Source: Calothrix sp. FI2-JRJ7 (lineage in GTDB: Bacteria; Cyanobacteriota; Cyanobacteriia; Cyanobacteriales; Nostocaceae). Taken from it: a stretch of 64,000 bases of DNA. The stretch lies in assembly GCA_019359675.1 (NCBI GenBank), contig JAHHGX010000071.1:1-64000 (forward strand). Direction: 5' to 3'. The number at the start of each line of letters is the position of its first letter. The stretch's first letter is position 1. The position numbers and the translations under genes were made by a program. Of this stretch, positions 18,788 to 30,500 are shown one piece after another. Below the pieces are notes generated by a model. It was given only the letters and a program-made list of their open reading frames with translations. It was not told the DNA's origin and made no database searches.

Positions 18788-21531
18788 GATTGACGACTAT
18801 TTTCCAACGTTCGCTCTATTAATTCTTGGTTGTCTTGGCTTTCGGCTTGCTTGAGATATTCAATTGCAATAGTGCCAGCGCTTGGTTGTTCTTTCGTAAT
18901 CGCGATTAGCAACTCGACTGTTTGGCGCAATTGAATTTTCTCTAAGTGTTTAGCAGTAACAATAGGTAGAATTTGAGCAGCAACTACTAATCCAATTATT
19001 GGCGGAATTACAGAAATCCACCAACCTTCTAAAAAAGCAAGATAGGCAATTGTTATAAGTCCTCCTATTGCTATTATTGTAGTCATGATTATTAATTTAG
19101 GAGAGACAAATTGCCAGCTTAGTGCAGCTCCTACCCCTGACCATAGCAATATCCATATCCATTCCATGCATTCTGGCAAAACTCGCAACATTGGGCGCCC
19201 ATCTAAAGCCGCACTTAATATCTGGCTGGTAATATTGGCATGAATAAATACTCCTGCCATACGCTGTGGAAAATCAAAAATTCGACTACTGTAGGGTGTT
19301 TGAAAAAAGTCATTGGTACTTTCTGCTGTTGAGCCAATCAAAATAATTTTATCACGCACTGTATCTGGTGGTAAACGATTGGCTAATAAATCGGTAATTG
19401 AAAAGGTTTGAAACTGTTTTTGAGTACCGTAATAGTTAAGCAATATTTGATAGCCTCCTTCATCAGCCCGTACATATCCGCCGTCGGACGCTGCAAAGGG
19501 AATCAGGACGGCTTTTCCTATTTGCAGTTGATTATTAGGAAGCGATTTATAGGTAATATCATTCCTTTCTAGGTAATCTAATGCTAATTGTAGACCGAGA
19601 TTATACCGTAATTTATGTTTATCTTCCACTGAAAGCAGCGCGCGGCGAACTTTACCGTCAAAGTCTAAAATTTGGTCGGCAAGACCTACTTGATTTAATT
19701 CATCTAAAATTGGCGGTGCCGCAATTCGATTACCTACTGCTTTCTCAATGCCAAAGAGATTTGGAGTTGTTTTATATATTTGTACTAATTCCTGATAGCC
19801 AGGTTCTACAGGTAAGTCTCGATATAAAGCAAGCCCAATCGATGATGGCTTATATCTTTTTAACGTCTGCAAAGCATTTACTAATAGTTTATCTGTCAAA
19901 GGATATTTACCGATTTGGCGAATATCTTGCTCGTTAATCGTAATAACTGTGATACGGCGCTCAATTTTAGTTGGTGGACGCGCTTGAAAAAATCTATCTA
20001 GTATTGTTAATTCCATACCCTGAAGTAGTCCAGTCAAACGCAAAATAATTATTCCACCAGCAACGATAGAGGCAATCGAAATTATACAACGTTTACCTAA
20101 AGTTAATGTCTGAGTATTTGTTTTAGCAGTTTTGCGCGCGGAAGCTAGAATTTGATGTGCTTGTCTCGCACATTGCACGGCAAATAAAGCTTTTTCTTGT
20201 TCAATTAGCCTTGCTTGCTTTTCTGCTAATAAATCATTCTCAATCTCTCGTTTTGCAAATTCTTGACTGGCACCAAGAAAACGATAATCTAAATCACTGA
20301 GCATTTTATTATGCGACCAAGCAAGCGCTTTTTGCAATGTTATACCCTTGAGTAAACAAGAATCATCTTGTTGGCCAGAGGCAATCCACGCTTTAAAATA
20401 TTGAGCGTAGGGGCGGAGATTTTCCATTTGTTTGGCAACCCATGCCAAGTTAAAAACTTCTTCATAAATTGGGTTTTTAACTTGGAGTTGAGAATTTTCA
20501 TTAACAACTAAGCCCGATAAAAGTAACTCAATTTGTTCTTGACTATCATCATATTCTACATATTTACCAGTTAAAATACGTTGATATATACCTAACAGGC
20601 GCCCAGCCCGAAGCTCGTCAAATGAAAGGCGATGACGAATTGTGCGTAAATGCTCAGGGTTATCGTTCTGTTCCCATTTATTAATAATCTGTGACGAGAC
20701 AATAGTTTCTACCCAAACTTTTTCGTCATTGAGAGTTAGTTCTTCCGGAGCTTCTTGGCTCGATAACACCGCTAACTTACAAAGTTTTTGTGTGAGGAAA
20801 GGCTGTCCTCTTGTCCAAGCTAAAATTTCTTTGAGAACTGCCCCAGCATTATATCCTTGAATATCTAATCCTTGAGCTAACGGCTGGGCTTGTTCTAACG
20901 TGAAGCCCTTTAATTCTATTGCTTTACCAATATTAAATGGAGTGCGCTTTTTATCTTGTATCAAATCAGATGGTGTTGCCACCCCAAATAGAGCAAAGGT
21001 AATACGATTATATTCTGGCGCCATTGCTCGGCGGTTATAGCAGAAACGCAACCACGCAAAAAAATCATCAACACGAAAATCAAGACTTCTAACGCTATCA
21101 ATTTCATCAATAAATATCAATAAATTGTCATTACTAAAGTGTACCAATAATAATTCTGAAATAAATCGATTTAATTTTTGAAGTAAAGATACATCTTCTT
21201 GTTGCTGCCACCAAGTTTTTAAATTAAATTTTCCATATATTTGAAAATCTGACAGAGCTTCACTGATAATTCCTTTGTACCACTGAGTTGGAGTCACGTT
21301 TTCACTACCGATATTCGTCATATCGATAGTCGCCGTTTTAAAACCTTCCTGCCGCAGACGGTGCATCGTTCTAATCATTAGTGAAGATTTGCCCATTTGT
21401 CGGCTGTTCAGGATGTAGCAAAACTCACCTTGTTTTAAGGCTTCATAAAGCTGAACATCAGCCTGTCTCTCTACATAGCTCAAATTGTCAGTGGCTAAAC
21501 AACCACCAACTTGGTACCGATAATTGCTCAT
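18784..21531 (-). CDS. AAA-like ATPase fused to a CHASE2 sensor domain
   Basis: 915-residue protein. The first 390 residues are paralogous to the 15260 gene, with P-loop [10 protein letters not shown] at 42-51 and Walker [13 protein letters not shown] helical stretch follows, then one membrane segment ([18 protein letters not shown], about 495-512), a CHASE2 extracytoplasmic sensor (about 515-790, with [29 protein letters not shown] and [13 protein letters not shown]) and three closely spaced membrane helices (about 800-865), then a short cytoplasmic tail. CHASE2 normally sits on kinases, cyclases or AAA/Ser-Thr kinase proteins; here the output module would be the cytoplasmic AAA domain. Ligand unknown. 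It is oriented against the CHAT-DUF928-WD40 row. Confidence 0.92.
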   Translation of the reverse strand: MSNYRYQVGGCLATDNLSYVERQADVQLYEALKQGEFCYILNSRQMGKSSLMIRTMHRLRQEGFKTATIDMTNIGSENVTPTQWYKGIISEALSDFQIYGKFNLKTWWQQQEDVSLLQKLNRFISELLLVHFSNDNLLIFIDEIDSVRSLDFRVDDFFAWLRFCYNRRAMAPEYNRITFALFGVATPSDLIQDKKRTPFNIGKAIELKGFTLEQAQPLAQGLDIQGYNAGAVLKEILAWTRGQPFLTQKLCKLAVLSSQEAPEELTLNDEKVWVETIVSSQIINKWEQNDNPEHLRTIRHRLSFDELRAGRLLGIYQRILTGKYVEYDDSQEQIELLLSGLVVNENSQLQVKNPIYEEVFNLAWVAKQMENLRPYAQYFKAWIASGQQDDSCLLKGITLQKALAWSHNKMLSDLDYRFLGASQEFAKREIENDLLAEKQARLIEQEKALFAVQCARQAHQILASARKTAKTNTQTLTLGKRCIISIASIVAGGIIILRLTGLLQGMELTILDRFFQARPPTKIERRITVITINEQDIRQIGKYPLTDKLLVNALQTLKRYKPSSIGLALYRDLPVEPGYQELVQIYKTTPNLFGIEKAVGNRIAAPPILDELNQVGLADQILDFDGKVRRALLSVEDKHKLRYNLGLQLALDYLERNDITYKSLPNNQLQIGKAVLIPFAASDGGYVRADEGGYQILLNYYGTQKQFQTFSITDLLANRLPPDTVRDKIILIGSTAESTNDFFQTPYSSRIFDFPQRMAGVFIHANITSQILSAALDGRPMLRVLPECMEWIWILLWSGVGAALSWQFVSPKLIIMTTIIAIGGLITIAYLAFLEGWWISVIPPIIGLVVAAQILPIVTAKHLEKIQLRQTVELLIAITKEQPSAGTIAIEYLKQAESQDNQELIERTLENSRQS

Positions 21532-22601
21532 TTAATTTTTAGTTTAGGTGCTAAGTGACTCGAATGTTACAGTCCGTAAACAAGCAATGTCAAATTTTAA
21601 AAATTTATTTAATTACTGAATTATAATTATAGCACATTAGCCATCTCGGTAAATGGTATAGAGACCTAATTGAATAGCATCTCTACAAAGATGGAATCTA
21701 CCTCAAACAAAAACTAGGTATATCAGTAAAAAATTAGGGTTCATTGCAAAACATGAAGCAAGAACCCCGGTTTTTTAGCCTTGTTGATAATGGTGCAAAA
21801 TATAGGTTAATAAATAATTAAAAAGTAATAAAAGTAATAAAAGTAGGAAAAATAGATACAAATATATTTGTTAAACCAATAAAAGGAAAAAAGTAGGAAA
21901 AGTAGGAAAAGTAGAAATAAAATTAAACTCTTACACTAAAGGTAGTATCAATAATATATTTTAATCAAAAAAAAAGACAAGTTTAAAGCTAAGTTAGCAC
22001 TTATTAAAGACTGTATCGCCTTGTTATGTATACAATCCAGCTTGAATTATGCTTTCCAAAAATAAATCAAAAGTTGTTTGTTTAACCCACTTCATAAAAA
22101 CTTTACAATGATTGCCATAATATTTTTAATTGTCTATGTTATAAGTTGTATGTAATCAAAAAATAGTTACATATATAATTTCCCCAGTTTAATGACTTCG
22201 AGTTTGAGTCACACTAAAATTAACTAGTGGTGAAAATACCAAACACCATTACTGAATATCATTGACTGATATTTTTCAATAATTGCTTTGTTAGCGAAAT
22301 TATTTCAAATTTTATACATTCTAAAATTTATGAGTGCATCCGATAAATCATTAGTGAAATTTTAGATGTATATTATAGCCTTTCCCAGCCTAGTCAAGTA
22401 CATTTTTAAAGCTACTTATTTTCGTAGGAAAGATTTGTCTGTACCTCACCCGTTTAGGAAACGCTATAGCTAACTGTAAGCGATTATTTAATGCAGAAAA
22501 ATTTTAGTTTTCGCTTTTACAAGCTTGCCCGTTGCTACTTTTATCAAAAAGTAGCAGAATCTGCTCATTTGTAAATAACTGTTAATCAAGGAAAATTAAA
22601 C
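21532..22601. other. Long intergenic region upstream of the RTX gene
   Basis: 1,070 bases, very AT-rich, no gene recognised. It contains a GAGACC/CTCTAC half-palindrome near 21660-21690, a CCCCGG-type repeat near 21765, AGTAGGAAA-like arrays (21820-21850, 21881-21920) and long A/T runs that could hold the promoter of the RTX gene. No confident -35/-10 pair was chosen. The RTX start has AAGGA at 22589-22593 as ribosome-binding site. Confidence 0.5.
21820..21920. repeat. 9-base periodic array, consensus AAAGTAGGA
   Basis: Two runs, AAAGTAATA units at 21820-21850 and AAAGTAGGA units at 21881-21920 with three consecutive copies. Related arrays lie at 27020-27042 and 32351-32390, each before or between the large surface and NOS genes. 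Confidence 0.75.
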
Positions 22602-25600
22602 ATGACCCAAAACTCTAATTCACCAATTACCAATTTACCGCTCGTTAGTTTCACAGCCGACAAAACCTTTATCCAAGAAGGAGAGGAATTTAGCTGGTTC
22701 TTCAGACTCGATCAGCCCGTACCTGCTGGTGGACTAACTCTGAACATCCCTATTTTAGATAACAATGATCCATCTCCAGGCGATATCAATTTTAATATTG
22801 CAGGTAGCACTAATGTAACGAACTTTGCAGTGGTGCGTGAAAAGCTTGCTGTGGTTGGATTCCAAGTTACCCTAGCAGAAGGCGCCACTGAAGCCAGATT
22901 AGTTAATCGGGGAGCTTTGGATAATTTGGTCGATATTGACGAGATTGCCACAGTCGCCCTAGCTCAAAGTTCAAACTACGCTGTTGACCCAACTCAAAAG
23001 CTGGTATCGTTCACAATTGACGACCCAGTGGGTACTCCGACAGAAGGTGCTGGTGGAATTCCAGATGGGACTCCATTTGTTAGCTTTACCGCAGACAAAA
23101 CGATCGTCCAAGAAGGAGAAACGTTTACCTGGAATTTTAATCTGAGTGAACCTGCTCCTGCTGGTGGGTTGATTTTGAATTTGCCGATTCTGGATAATAA
23201 CGATCCGGCTCCCGGTGATATCCAGTACAACATCGAAGGCAGCACTAACATTAGTGGCTTCGAGTTTATCGTTGACAATGGTGTCTCAATCGGCTATCGG
23301 GTGACGGTACCAGAAGGTGTAACCGAGGCAAAGCTTGTCTCGCGTGCGTTAGTGGACACAACCATAGAGTCCAATGAAATCTTCACTACAGCCTTGGCTC
23401 AAGGTGTAAACTATGCCCCCAGCCCAACAGCAAAACTGGTGCCTCTTACGATAAGTGAATTACCAATTAGCACTAATTTCGTTGTTAACAGCCTTGTAGA
23501 TGTAATTAGTGCCACAGATGGCGCCATCACTTTGCGGGAAGCAATCAACGCAGCGAACAGTCAAGCTGGACAAAACACGATTACATTCAACCTGGCATCA
23601 GGCTTTCAAATTGACTTAACTGGGCTGTTGGAAATTACTGATGACCTAATTATTAACGGTAATGGAGTAACGGTTGCAGGGAACGGTTCCTTTGATAACT
23701 TCTTCATCAAGAACGCAAATGTAATAATTAATGGATTGACCATTGCTAATGGTGAAGATGGAATCGCTATTGGAGGTGATAGTAACCTGACACTTACGAA
23801 TAGCATCTTGAGTAATAATGCAAATGATGGGATTGATATTGGCGGCAATAACAACAGTATCACGCTTTCTGGGGTAAGTGTAACTGGCAACGGCGACAAT
23901 GGTGTGGAAGCCGATGCTACAAACAGTATTATCAATATAAACAACAGTAGCTTTGTTAAAAATGGTACAGATGGCTTGAGTTTTGATGAAGGCGGTAACA
24001 ACATTGTTAACGTCAGCAGTAGTTCTTTCATCAACAATACAGGCGATGGTATCGATGTTAATTCCGGTGGTAATAGCTTAAACCTTTCCAGTGTCACCTT
24101 GGCAGGTAACGGTGAAGACGGGTTTGAAGTTGATGGCAACAACAATAAAATTAGCATTAGCAATAGCAGCCTCAACAACAATACTAACGACGGGTTCAAT
24201 ATCGATGCTGGCAGCAGCAATACGGTTAACTTTAATAGTGTTGAGCTTGCTAACAATAAGGGTGATGGTATCGATGTTGTCACGGCTAACAACAACATCA
24301 ACCTCGCTAACTTCAACGTTTCTGGTAACAGTGAAGATGGTGTTGAAATTGATGGCGGTTCTAACACCTTGACTGCAACCAACGGCAGCTTCAGCAATAA
24401 CACAGGCGATGGTGTTGATTTTAATGGCAGCAACAATATCGCCAACTTGTCTGGAATTGGTATCAGTGGTAACACTGAAGATGGGATTGAAATCAGTCCT
24501 GGTAGCAACAACAACATCTTAAACGTCAGCAACGCTGGTATTACTGCGAATACAGGTGATGGTATTGATGTCAATGGCAACAACAATGCTGTTACCGTCA
24601 CAGGTAGCAGTTTGAGTGGCAACGGAGTCGGCGCCGCACTAGAACCCGAAGACGGATTTGAAGTTGACGGCAACAACAACTCAATTAGCATCAGTAATAG
24701 CAGCCTCAACAATAACGAGAGTGATGGGTTCAATATCGATACTGGCAGTAGCAATACGGTTAACTTTAATAGTGTTGAACTTGCCAATAATAAAGGTGAT
24801 GGTATTGATATTGTCACTGCCAACAACAACGTCAGCCTCGCTAACTTCAACATTTCTGGTAACAGTGAAGATGGTGTTGAAATTGATGGTGGTTCTAACA
24901 CCTTAACTGCAAGCAACGGTAGCTTCACCAACAACAAAGGTGATGGCGTTGATTTCAATGGCAGCAACAACACCGCTAACTTGTCTTCTGTTGCTATTAC
25001 TGGTAACGGTGAAGATGGTGTTGAAATCAGCCCTGGAAGCAACAACAACACCTTAAACATCAACAACGCTGGTATTACTGCGAATACAGGTGATGGGATT
25101 GATGTTAATGGCAATAACAACAATGTTACTGTCACAGGTAGCAGTTTGAGTGGTAACGGAGTCGGCGCCGCACTAGAACCCGAAGACGGATTTGAAGTTG
25201 ACGGCAACAACAACTCAATTAGCATCAGTAATAGCAGCCTCAACAATAACGAGAGCGATGGGTTCAATATCGATACTGGCAGTAGCAATACGGTTAACTT
25301 CAGTGGTGTTGAGCTTGCCAATAATAAAGGTGATGGTATTGATATTGTCACAGCCAACAACAACGTCAGCCTCACGAACTTCAATGTTTCGGGTAACAGT
25401 GAAGATGGTATTGAACTCGATGGTGGTTTTAACACCTTGACTGCGAGCAACGGCAGCTTCAGCAATAACACAGGTGATGGTGTTGATTTTAATGGCAGCA
25501 ACAATATTGCCAACTTGTCTTCTGTTGGTATCAGTGGTAACGGTGAAGATGGTATTGAAATCAGCCCTGGAAGCAACAACAACACCTTAACTGTCACTAA

Positions 25601-26924
25601 TAGCACCGTTAGTAATAATGCAGGCGAAGCTATCGCAAATCGTGGCAATGCCAATACTGTGAACATAATTGACCAAACTACTGGCAAACTTACAACTGCA
25701 ACAGATCAAGTCGTTAGTTTCCGCTTGAAAGATGTATTTGGTTCCTTTGTCTACATCGACAATGCCAGCTTTGAAGAGCCTGTTCTTGCAGACAATACCT
25801 TTACTGTCACCCCTCCACCAGGCTGGCAGTTGTATAATCCTTTCGGTTCAATACCACAGGTTATTACTAATGAAAGTTCGACAGTAGGAGCATTCAATCC
25901 ATCTACAGACAACTACCCCAATGGAATACCAGACGGGCAAAATGTTGGCTATGCATTCCTAATAGATAAACCTGGCAGTGGCTTTGCTGGTATCGCTCAA
26001 ACTCTAGACACTGTTGTGGCTGCTAATACTCGCTACACCTTGACAGTTGGTGTAGGCAATCCTACGGGTGCAGATATTGCTACAGGCTTGGATTATGCTG
26101 GCTTTTCTGGCTATCGCGTTGAATTGCGAGCTGGTGATGAGATAGTTGCTGTTGACAACAACTCTCTAAATATAGGAGAAGGCAAGTTTGCTACTTCCAC
26201 CATTAGCTTCACTGCTGCCACAAGTGAGTCAATTGTTGGTAAAAACTTGACTATCAACCTAATTAATGAACTCAATGGCGAGGGTATTGAAGTAGACTTT
26301 GATAATGTTAGCCTCAAAGCTGAGGCTGTCACTGCATCTGCCATAACAGGCAATCAAACTCTATACGGTAGCAGTGGCACTACAACTCTTAATGGTGGTT
26401 TGGGTAATGACATTATCTTTGGCAATGGATTCTCAACCACTCTCTTTGGTCGTGATGGCAATGACCAGCTTTTTGGAGCTTCTACTGATGACTACATTGG
26501 TGGTGGCGCTGGAAATGACACTATCTACGGTAATGGTGGCAAAGATATCCTTCTTGGTGATGCTGGTGATGACGTAATTTTTGGAGGTTCTCAAACAGAT
26601 ATCATCTTCGGAGGCGCCGGCAATGATACTATCTACGGCAACGGTGGTGGTGATTTCATTGACGGCGGTACTGGTTTCAATACCATTTTCTTAGGTGCAG
26701 GTGATGCGACCGTCGCGCTTAATACTGGTGAAGGCTTTGATACTATCAACAACTTCCAACTAGGGTCAAGTCGCTTCTTCGTAGGTAGCTTGCTTAATGA
26801 CTTGAGCTTTGCTGACAGTTCGAGCGGTGTACGTATTTCTGCAGGTAATGATTTGCTTGCAGTTGTATCTAACCAAACTGCTAGTAATTTCATCAATAAT
26901 ACGGGTAAAATTTTCACTGCATAG
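22602..26924 (+). CDS. RTX beta-helix surface or secreted protein
   Basis: 1440 residues without a classical signal peptide. In order: two copies of a Calx-beta-like unit (about 12-135 and 163-285, sharing VSFTADKT-hx-hQEGE and PILDNNDP), a CSLREA-type entry segment (ITLREAINAANSQAGQNTI, about 308-327), a right-handed parallel beta-helix of Asn/Gly-rich rungs (about 330-1030) that includes three 178-residue tandem units, a jelly-roll-like domain with IDNASFEEP and VDFDNVSLKA (about 1045-1245), and C-terminal RTX Ca-binding nonapeptides (GGAGNDTIYGNGG, about 1256-1362). RTX repeats mark export by a type I system, which is not in the window. Likely an adhesin, sheath or S-layer-like protein. 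AAGGA precedes the ATG. Confidence 0.88.
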   Translation: MTQNSNSPITNLPLVSFTADKTFIQEGEEFSWFFRLDQPVPAGGLTLNIPILDNNDPSPGDINFNIAGSTNVTNFAVVREKLAVVGFQVTLAEGATEARLVNRGALDNLVDIDEIATVALAQSSNYAVDPTQKLVSFTIDDPVGTPTEGAGGIPDGTPFVSFTADKTIVQEGETFTWNFNLSEPAPAGGLILNLPILDNNDPAPGDIQYNIEGSTNISGFEFIVDNGVSIGYRVTVPEGVTEAKLVSRALVDTTIESNEIFTTALAQGVNYAPSPTAKLVPLTISELPISTNFVVNSLVDVISATDGAITLREAINAANSQAGQNTITFNLASGFQIDLTGLLEITDDLIINGNGVTVAGNGSFDNFFIKNANVIINGLTIANGEDGIAIGGDSNLTLTNSILSNNANDGIDIGGNNNSITLSGVSVTGNGDNGVEADATNSIININNSSFVKNGTDGLSFDEGGNNIVNVSSSSFINNTGDGIDVNSGGNSLNLSSVTLAGNGEDGFEVDGNNNKISISNSSLNNNTNDGFNIDAGSSNTVNFNSVELANNKGDGIDVVTANNNINLANFNVSGNSEDGVEIDGGSNTLTATNGSFSNNTGDGVDFNGSNNIANLSGIGISGNTEDGIEISPGSNNNILNVSNAGITANTGDGIDVNGNNNAVTVTGSSLSGNGVGAALEPEDGFEVDGNNNSISISNSSLNNNESDGFNIDTGSSNTVNFNSVELANNKGDGIDIVTANNNVSLANFNISGNSEDGVEIDGGSNTLTASNGSFTNNKGDGVDFNGSNNTANLSSVAITGNGEDGVEISPGSNNNTLNINNAGITANTGDGIDVNGNNNNVTVTGSSLSGNGVGAALEPEDGFEVDGNNNSISISNSSLNNNESDGFNIDTGSSNTVNFSGVELANNKGDGIDIVTANNNVSLTNFNVSGNSEDGIELDGGFNTLTASNGSFSNNTGDGVDFNGSNNIANLSSVGISGNGEDGIEISPGSNNNTLTVTNSTVSNNAGEAIANRGNANTVNIIDQTTGKLTTATDQVVSFRLKDVFGSFVYIDNASFEEPVLADNTFTVTPPPGWQLYNPFGSIPQVITNESSTVGAFNPSTDNYPNGIPDGQNVGYAFLIDKPGSGFAGIAQTLDTVVAANTRYTLTVGVGNPTGADIATGLDYAGFSGYRVELRAGDEIVAVDNNSLNIGEGKFATSTISFTAATSESIVGKNLTINLINELNGEGIEVDFDNVSLKAEAVTASAITGNQTLYGSSGTTTLNGGLGNDIIFGNGFSTTLFGRDGNDQLFGASTDDYIGGGAGNDTIYGNGGKDILLGDAGDDVIFGGSQTDIIFGGAGNDTIYGNGGGDFIDGGTGFNTIFLGAGDATVALNTGEGFDTINNFQLGSSRFFVGSLLNDLSFADSSSGVRISAGNDLLAVVSNQTASNFINNTGKIFTA
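24115..25600. repeat. Three 534-bp tandem coding repeats
   Basis: Units begin near 24115, 24649 and 25183, exactly 534 bases (178 codons) apart. Units two and three are nearly identical (compare 24658-24906 with 25192-25440), unit one is more diverged and unit three is cut short. This indicates a recent in-frame duplication of beta-helix rungs. Confidence 0.88.
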
Positions 26925-26967
26925 TACTTAAATCTGTTTTAGATAGAGATACATAATTATGATATTG

Positions 26968-26996
26968 TAGGGGCGCTGCGGTTGCGGCGCCCCTAC
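26968..26996. terminator. Strong hairpin after the RTX gene
   Basis: GTAGGGGCGC (26968-26977) pairs perfectly with GCGCCCCTAC (26987-26996) around a 9-base loop, 44 bases past the stop. The following bases are TTCACCTTTTA, a weak T-rich tail. It may be a terminator or a mobile hairpin repeat of the GGGGCGC type. Confidence 0.6.
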
Positions 26997-27019
26997 TTCA
27001 CCTTTTATAGGGCTGAAAA

Positions 27020-27042
27020 GCAGGAAAGGTGGGAAAAGTAGG
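27020..27042. repeat. Short copy of the AGTAGGAAA array
   Basis: GCAGGAAAGGTGGGAAAAGT continuing with AGG: two degenerate and one full unit, between the RTX gene and the LysR remnant. Confidence 0.6.
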
Positions 27043-27098
27043 TTATTCATAAAAAAGTAGCTTAATTCTTAAAACATGATATTGATATATTTAAATAA

Positions 27099-27413
27099 TT
27101 AAACATACTCAAACAGAATTTTTAAAAATTTATCTAAAGATTTGCATGGTGTTTCCTTCCTCCACATGGCAACTGATTGGGCATAGTATATTGGATGGTG
27201 GAGCGGGATAAATACAACTTTGGAATGAAGGAGTGATTCTGCATCGTTCGGCATAACTGCTACCCCTTGCCCTGCTGTCACGAGGGCAATCATTGAGGCA
27301 TGGCTATCGGCAAACAGATGCAGATTTGGCGTGAAGCCGGCACCAAGGCAAGTGTTACAAATACGATCATTCCGCCCTAGAAACGTTTCTTCAGAGAAAT
27401 GTCGCAATTCCAT
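27099..27413 (-). pseudogene. LysR-type regulator, C-terminal fragment
   Basis: 104 residues matching only the last part of a LysR substrate-binding domain: GFTPNLHLFADSHASMIALV, then TAGQGVAVMPNDAESLL, VVFIPLHHP and WRKETPCKSLDKFLKIL. The winged-helix DNA-binding half and most of the effector domain (about 200 residues) are missing, and no matching sequence lies upstream on this strand. It cannot act as a LysR regulator and is best read as a leftover piece, although the frame is still open. Confidence 0.78.
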
Positions 27414-27557
27414 AAATTTATTTTGATATGCCTATAAGTTATAGCTCCTAGAATTATAAGGTATTTGACCTCAATTAATTATCTACGTATTATTTAGAGG
27501 CTAAAAGTTAAACCATCAGGGTATATATATAGTTAATGTTAAAATCCCAAACTTACA

Positions 27558-30500
27558 ATGTTGAGAATGATTACAACTATCCGTAAATCGCCTTGGTTAC
27601 GGGAAATATTATTTTTATTTATTTTTAGCTCTATATTTACTGCCTTTAATTTTAAAACTATTGCCCAGATAATCCCTGATAAAACATTAGGTGCCGAAAA
27701 GTCTCGCGTTACTCCTTCTGGTGTAAAAGATGTAATCGAAGGAGGCGCCATTCGCAATGATAATCTTTTTCATAGCTTTACTGAATTTAACGTTAGTAAT
27801 GGGCAGCAAGTTTATTTCGCCAACCCTGTAGGTATTAATAACATTCTTACGCGCGTTACAGGAAGCAATATCTCACGTATATTTGGCACATTAGGAGTTA
27901 ATGGTGGCGCTAACCTATTCTTAATCAATCCCAATGGTATCATATTTGGCACCAATGCGAAGTTAGATGTTGCAGGCTCTTTCACTGCCACAACTGCAAA
28001 TAGTCTTATTTTTAACAACTATGAATTTAGTGCTACTAACCCAACGGCGCCACCTTTACTCAAAATTAACGTTACACCGGGTTTACAATACGGCACCATT
28101 CAACCCTTAAGACAAATTAGCAACCAAGGTAATTTATCTGTGGGGCAAGATTTAACTTTAGTTGGTGACGTATTGAATTTGCAGGGTCAACTTGATGCAG
28201 CAAACAATTTAACTTTAATCAGTAATAATACCACAATCAGAGATAATACAACCCAACCGTTTATAGCCTCCGCTGGTGGTAATTTACTAGTTCAGGGAAA
28301 TCAAAAGCTAGATATATTCGCCCTAAATCATCCAAACAGCGGTTTTTTCTCCGGTGGAGATATAACTTTACGGTCAGCCAACCCTATATCTGGGGATGCC
28401 CATTATACCAGTAGAGGCAATTTCCTAATTACCTCCCCCCTCACAGGGGGGACTGAGGGGGGTCTAGGAGAATTATTTAGTTTATACGACCCAGTAATCA
28501 AAGCAGGTGGAGACGTTTTAATCGGTAGTTACATAGGCGCCTCTTTACATATTATTGCCGCTGGTAAAGTTGAAATTCCCCAGTTTATTAGAATTACTGG
28601 CGCCGATGCTAATCAAGGTTTACAGGAAACTATAACTTTATCAGATAATACAATTGTTGCAATTGACGGTAAAGCTAGACCAACGCTAGATATCCGTGCG
28701 GGAGTAGACCCAGCAGCTATTGGTACTCCTATCTTACCAGCAACAGGCGCCGTTGGTTTCGGCAGTCCGAGAAACTTCTCCAATACTCCTACAAGTGCAG
28801 ATATCAAAGTTGGTACTATTTTATTTGCAAACACTGCAAATACACTAATATCAGGACAAGTATTTTTAACTAATCAATACCGCCCTAACCCTAATTTACA
28901 GGGAGATATTCAAATCAACAACACTTTCGGGGCAATTGGGATTTTAAATAACGGACTAACAGGAAGTAGGTCAGTTAATATAGGCTCTAAAGGTAGTATT
29001 ACTCTTAATGGTAGTATTGATACCTCTGCCATTGCAGTTAATAACAAATATTCTGATAACGGTGGAGATGTACGGCTACTAAGTGGAGGAAACATTATCT
29101 TTAACAATGGTGCCGACCTATCTTCTTTTGGTTTATTAGGGGGAAATATTACCTTAAAAAGCAATGGTGACATTTCATTTACCAACGCTAACGTTTTAAG
29201 TAATAGCTATACCAATGTACCTAGTATAACTGGGGGTGATATTACCCTAGCAGCAAAGTCAATATTCATCAATAATGGCTCAAACTTAATAGCACGGACT
29301 TATGGACAGGGTAATGCGGGTAAAGTGACGGTTGCAGCTAGTGAGTCAGTCTTCTTAGCAGAAGATAGCAATATTAGAAGTAACGTAGAACAAGGAGCAA
29401 GTGGCAACGCTAACGGTATAGAAATAACAGCAAAAACAATAGAACTTAACAGAGGTTCAGACCTAACTTCTGAAACCTCTGGCGCTGGAAATGCTGGTAA
29501 TATTCAGCTTACTGCTTCAGGTGCAATTAAAATTGATGGGGAAAATAGCGAGCAAGACACCAGTAGTATTCGCACGCGCGTACTTGAAGGCAGCACGGGT
29601 AATTCAGGAACAATAGAAATAACTGCTGGTTCTCTTTCTGTTACTAATGGTGGTTTTATCAATGCAAGCACTCAGGGACGAGGTAATGCGGGCAATATAA
29701 ACATTAAGGTTGCATCTGACCTCAAATTAGATGGGGAGAGTATAGCAGGAGAAGCAAGTGGTATCTTTAGCGAAGTAAACTCGCAGGCAGTAGGTAATCC
29801 TGGAAGTATTCAAGTTACTGCTGGGTCGATTTCTGTATTAGGTGGCGCCCAAATCAGTTCTAGCACTGCTGGGCAAGGAAATGCAGGCAACATTACAATC
29901 AATGCTGGTAGTAATTTCTCGTTGGATGGGGGAGGGCGCCAAGGATTTTCCAGTTTGATTACTAGTGGTGTGAACAGTGGCGCAGTGGGTAATGCTGGAA
30001 ATATTGAACTGACCGCCAACTCGGTGTCTATAAAAAGTGGGACTCGTATCAATTCCAGCGTTACTGGAGAAGGAAATGCAGGCAACGTAAAAATTACTGC
30101 CAAGGGCAACATCGAATTGGATGGAGAAAACCGCTTCGGATTCGGCAGTGCTATCTCTAGTTCTGTAGACTTTGGGGCAGTGGGTAATGGTGGAAATATT
30201 GAACTAACTGCTGGTTCGCTTTCTCTAACTAAGGGAGGTAATATTCTCGCAGCTACTGGTGGAAAAGGAAGATCAAATGCAGGTAATATCACTATTAATG
30301 TATCTGGTGATGTTCGGCTAGATGGGGAAACGAGCAAAGGATTTGGCACTGGGATTGCCAGTAATGTTGCTCCTGGTGTAATTGGTGACGGTGGAGCCAT
30401 CAAGCTAACGGCAAGCAACCTCTCCCTGAGCAACGGCGGGCAAATTGCTACGGGTATTTTTGGAGAGGGCAAGGGAGGCGATATTACAATCAACCTCTCA

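Noticed and set aside
21820-21920. Replication or plasmid iterons
   Set aside because: Periodic 9-base arrays resemble iterons in form, but no replication gene, DnaA boxes or AT-rich unwinding element pattern accompany them and similar arrays flank other genes.
23606-25687. 693-codon open frame on the minus strand across the RTX gene
   Set aside because: It is Leu/Pro/Ser-rich low-complexity sequence produced by the tandem Asn/Gly repeats of the plus-strand gene; no domain, ribosome-binding site or partner.
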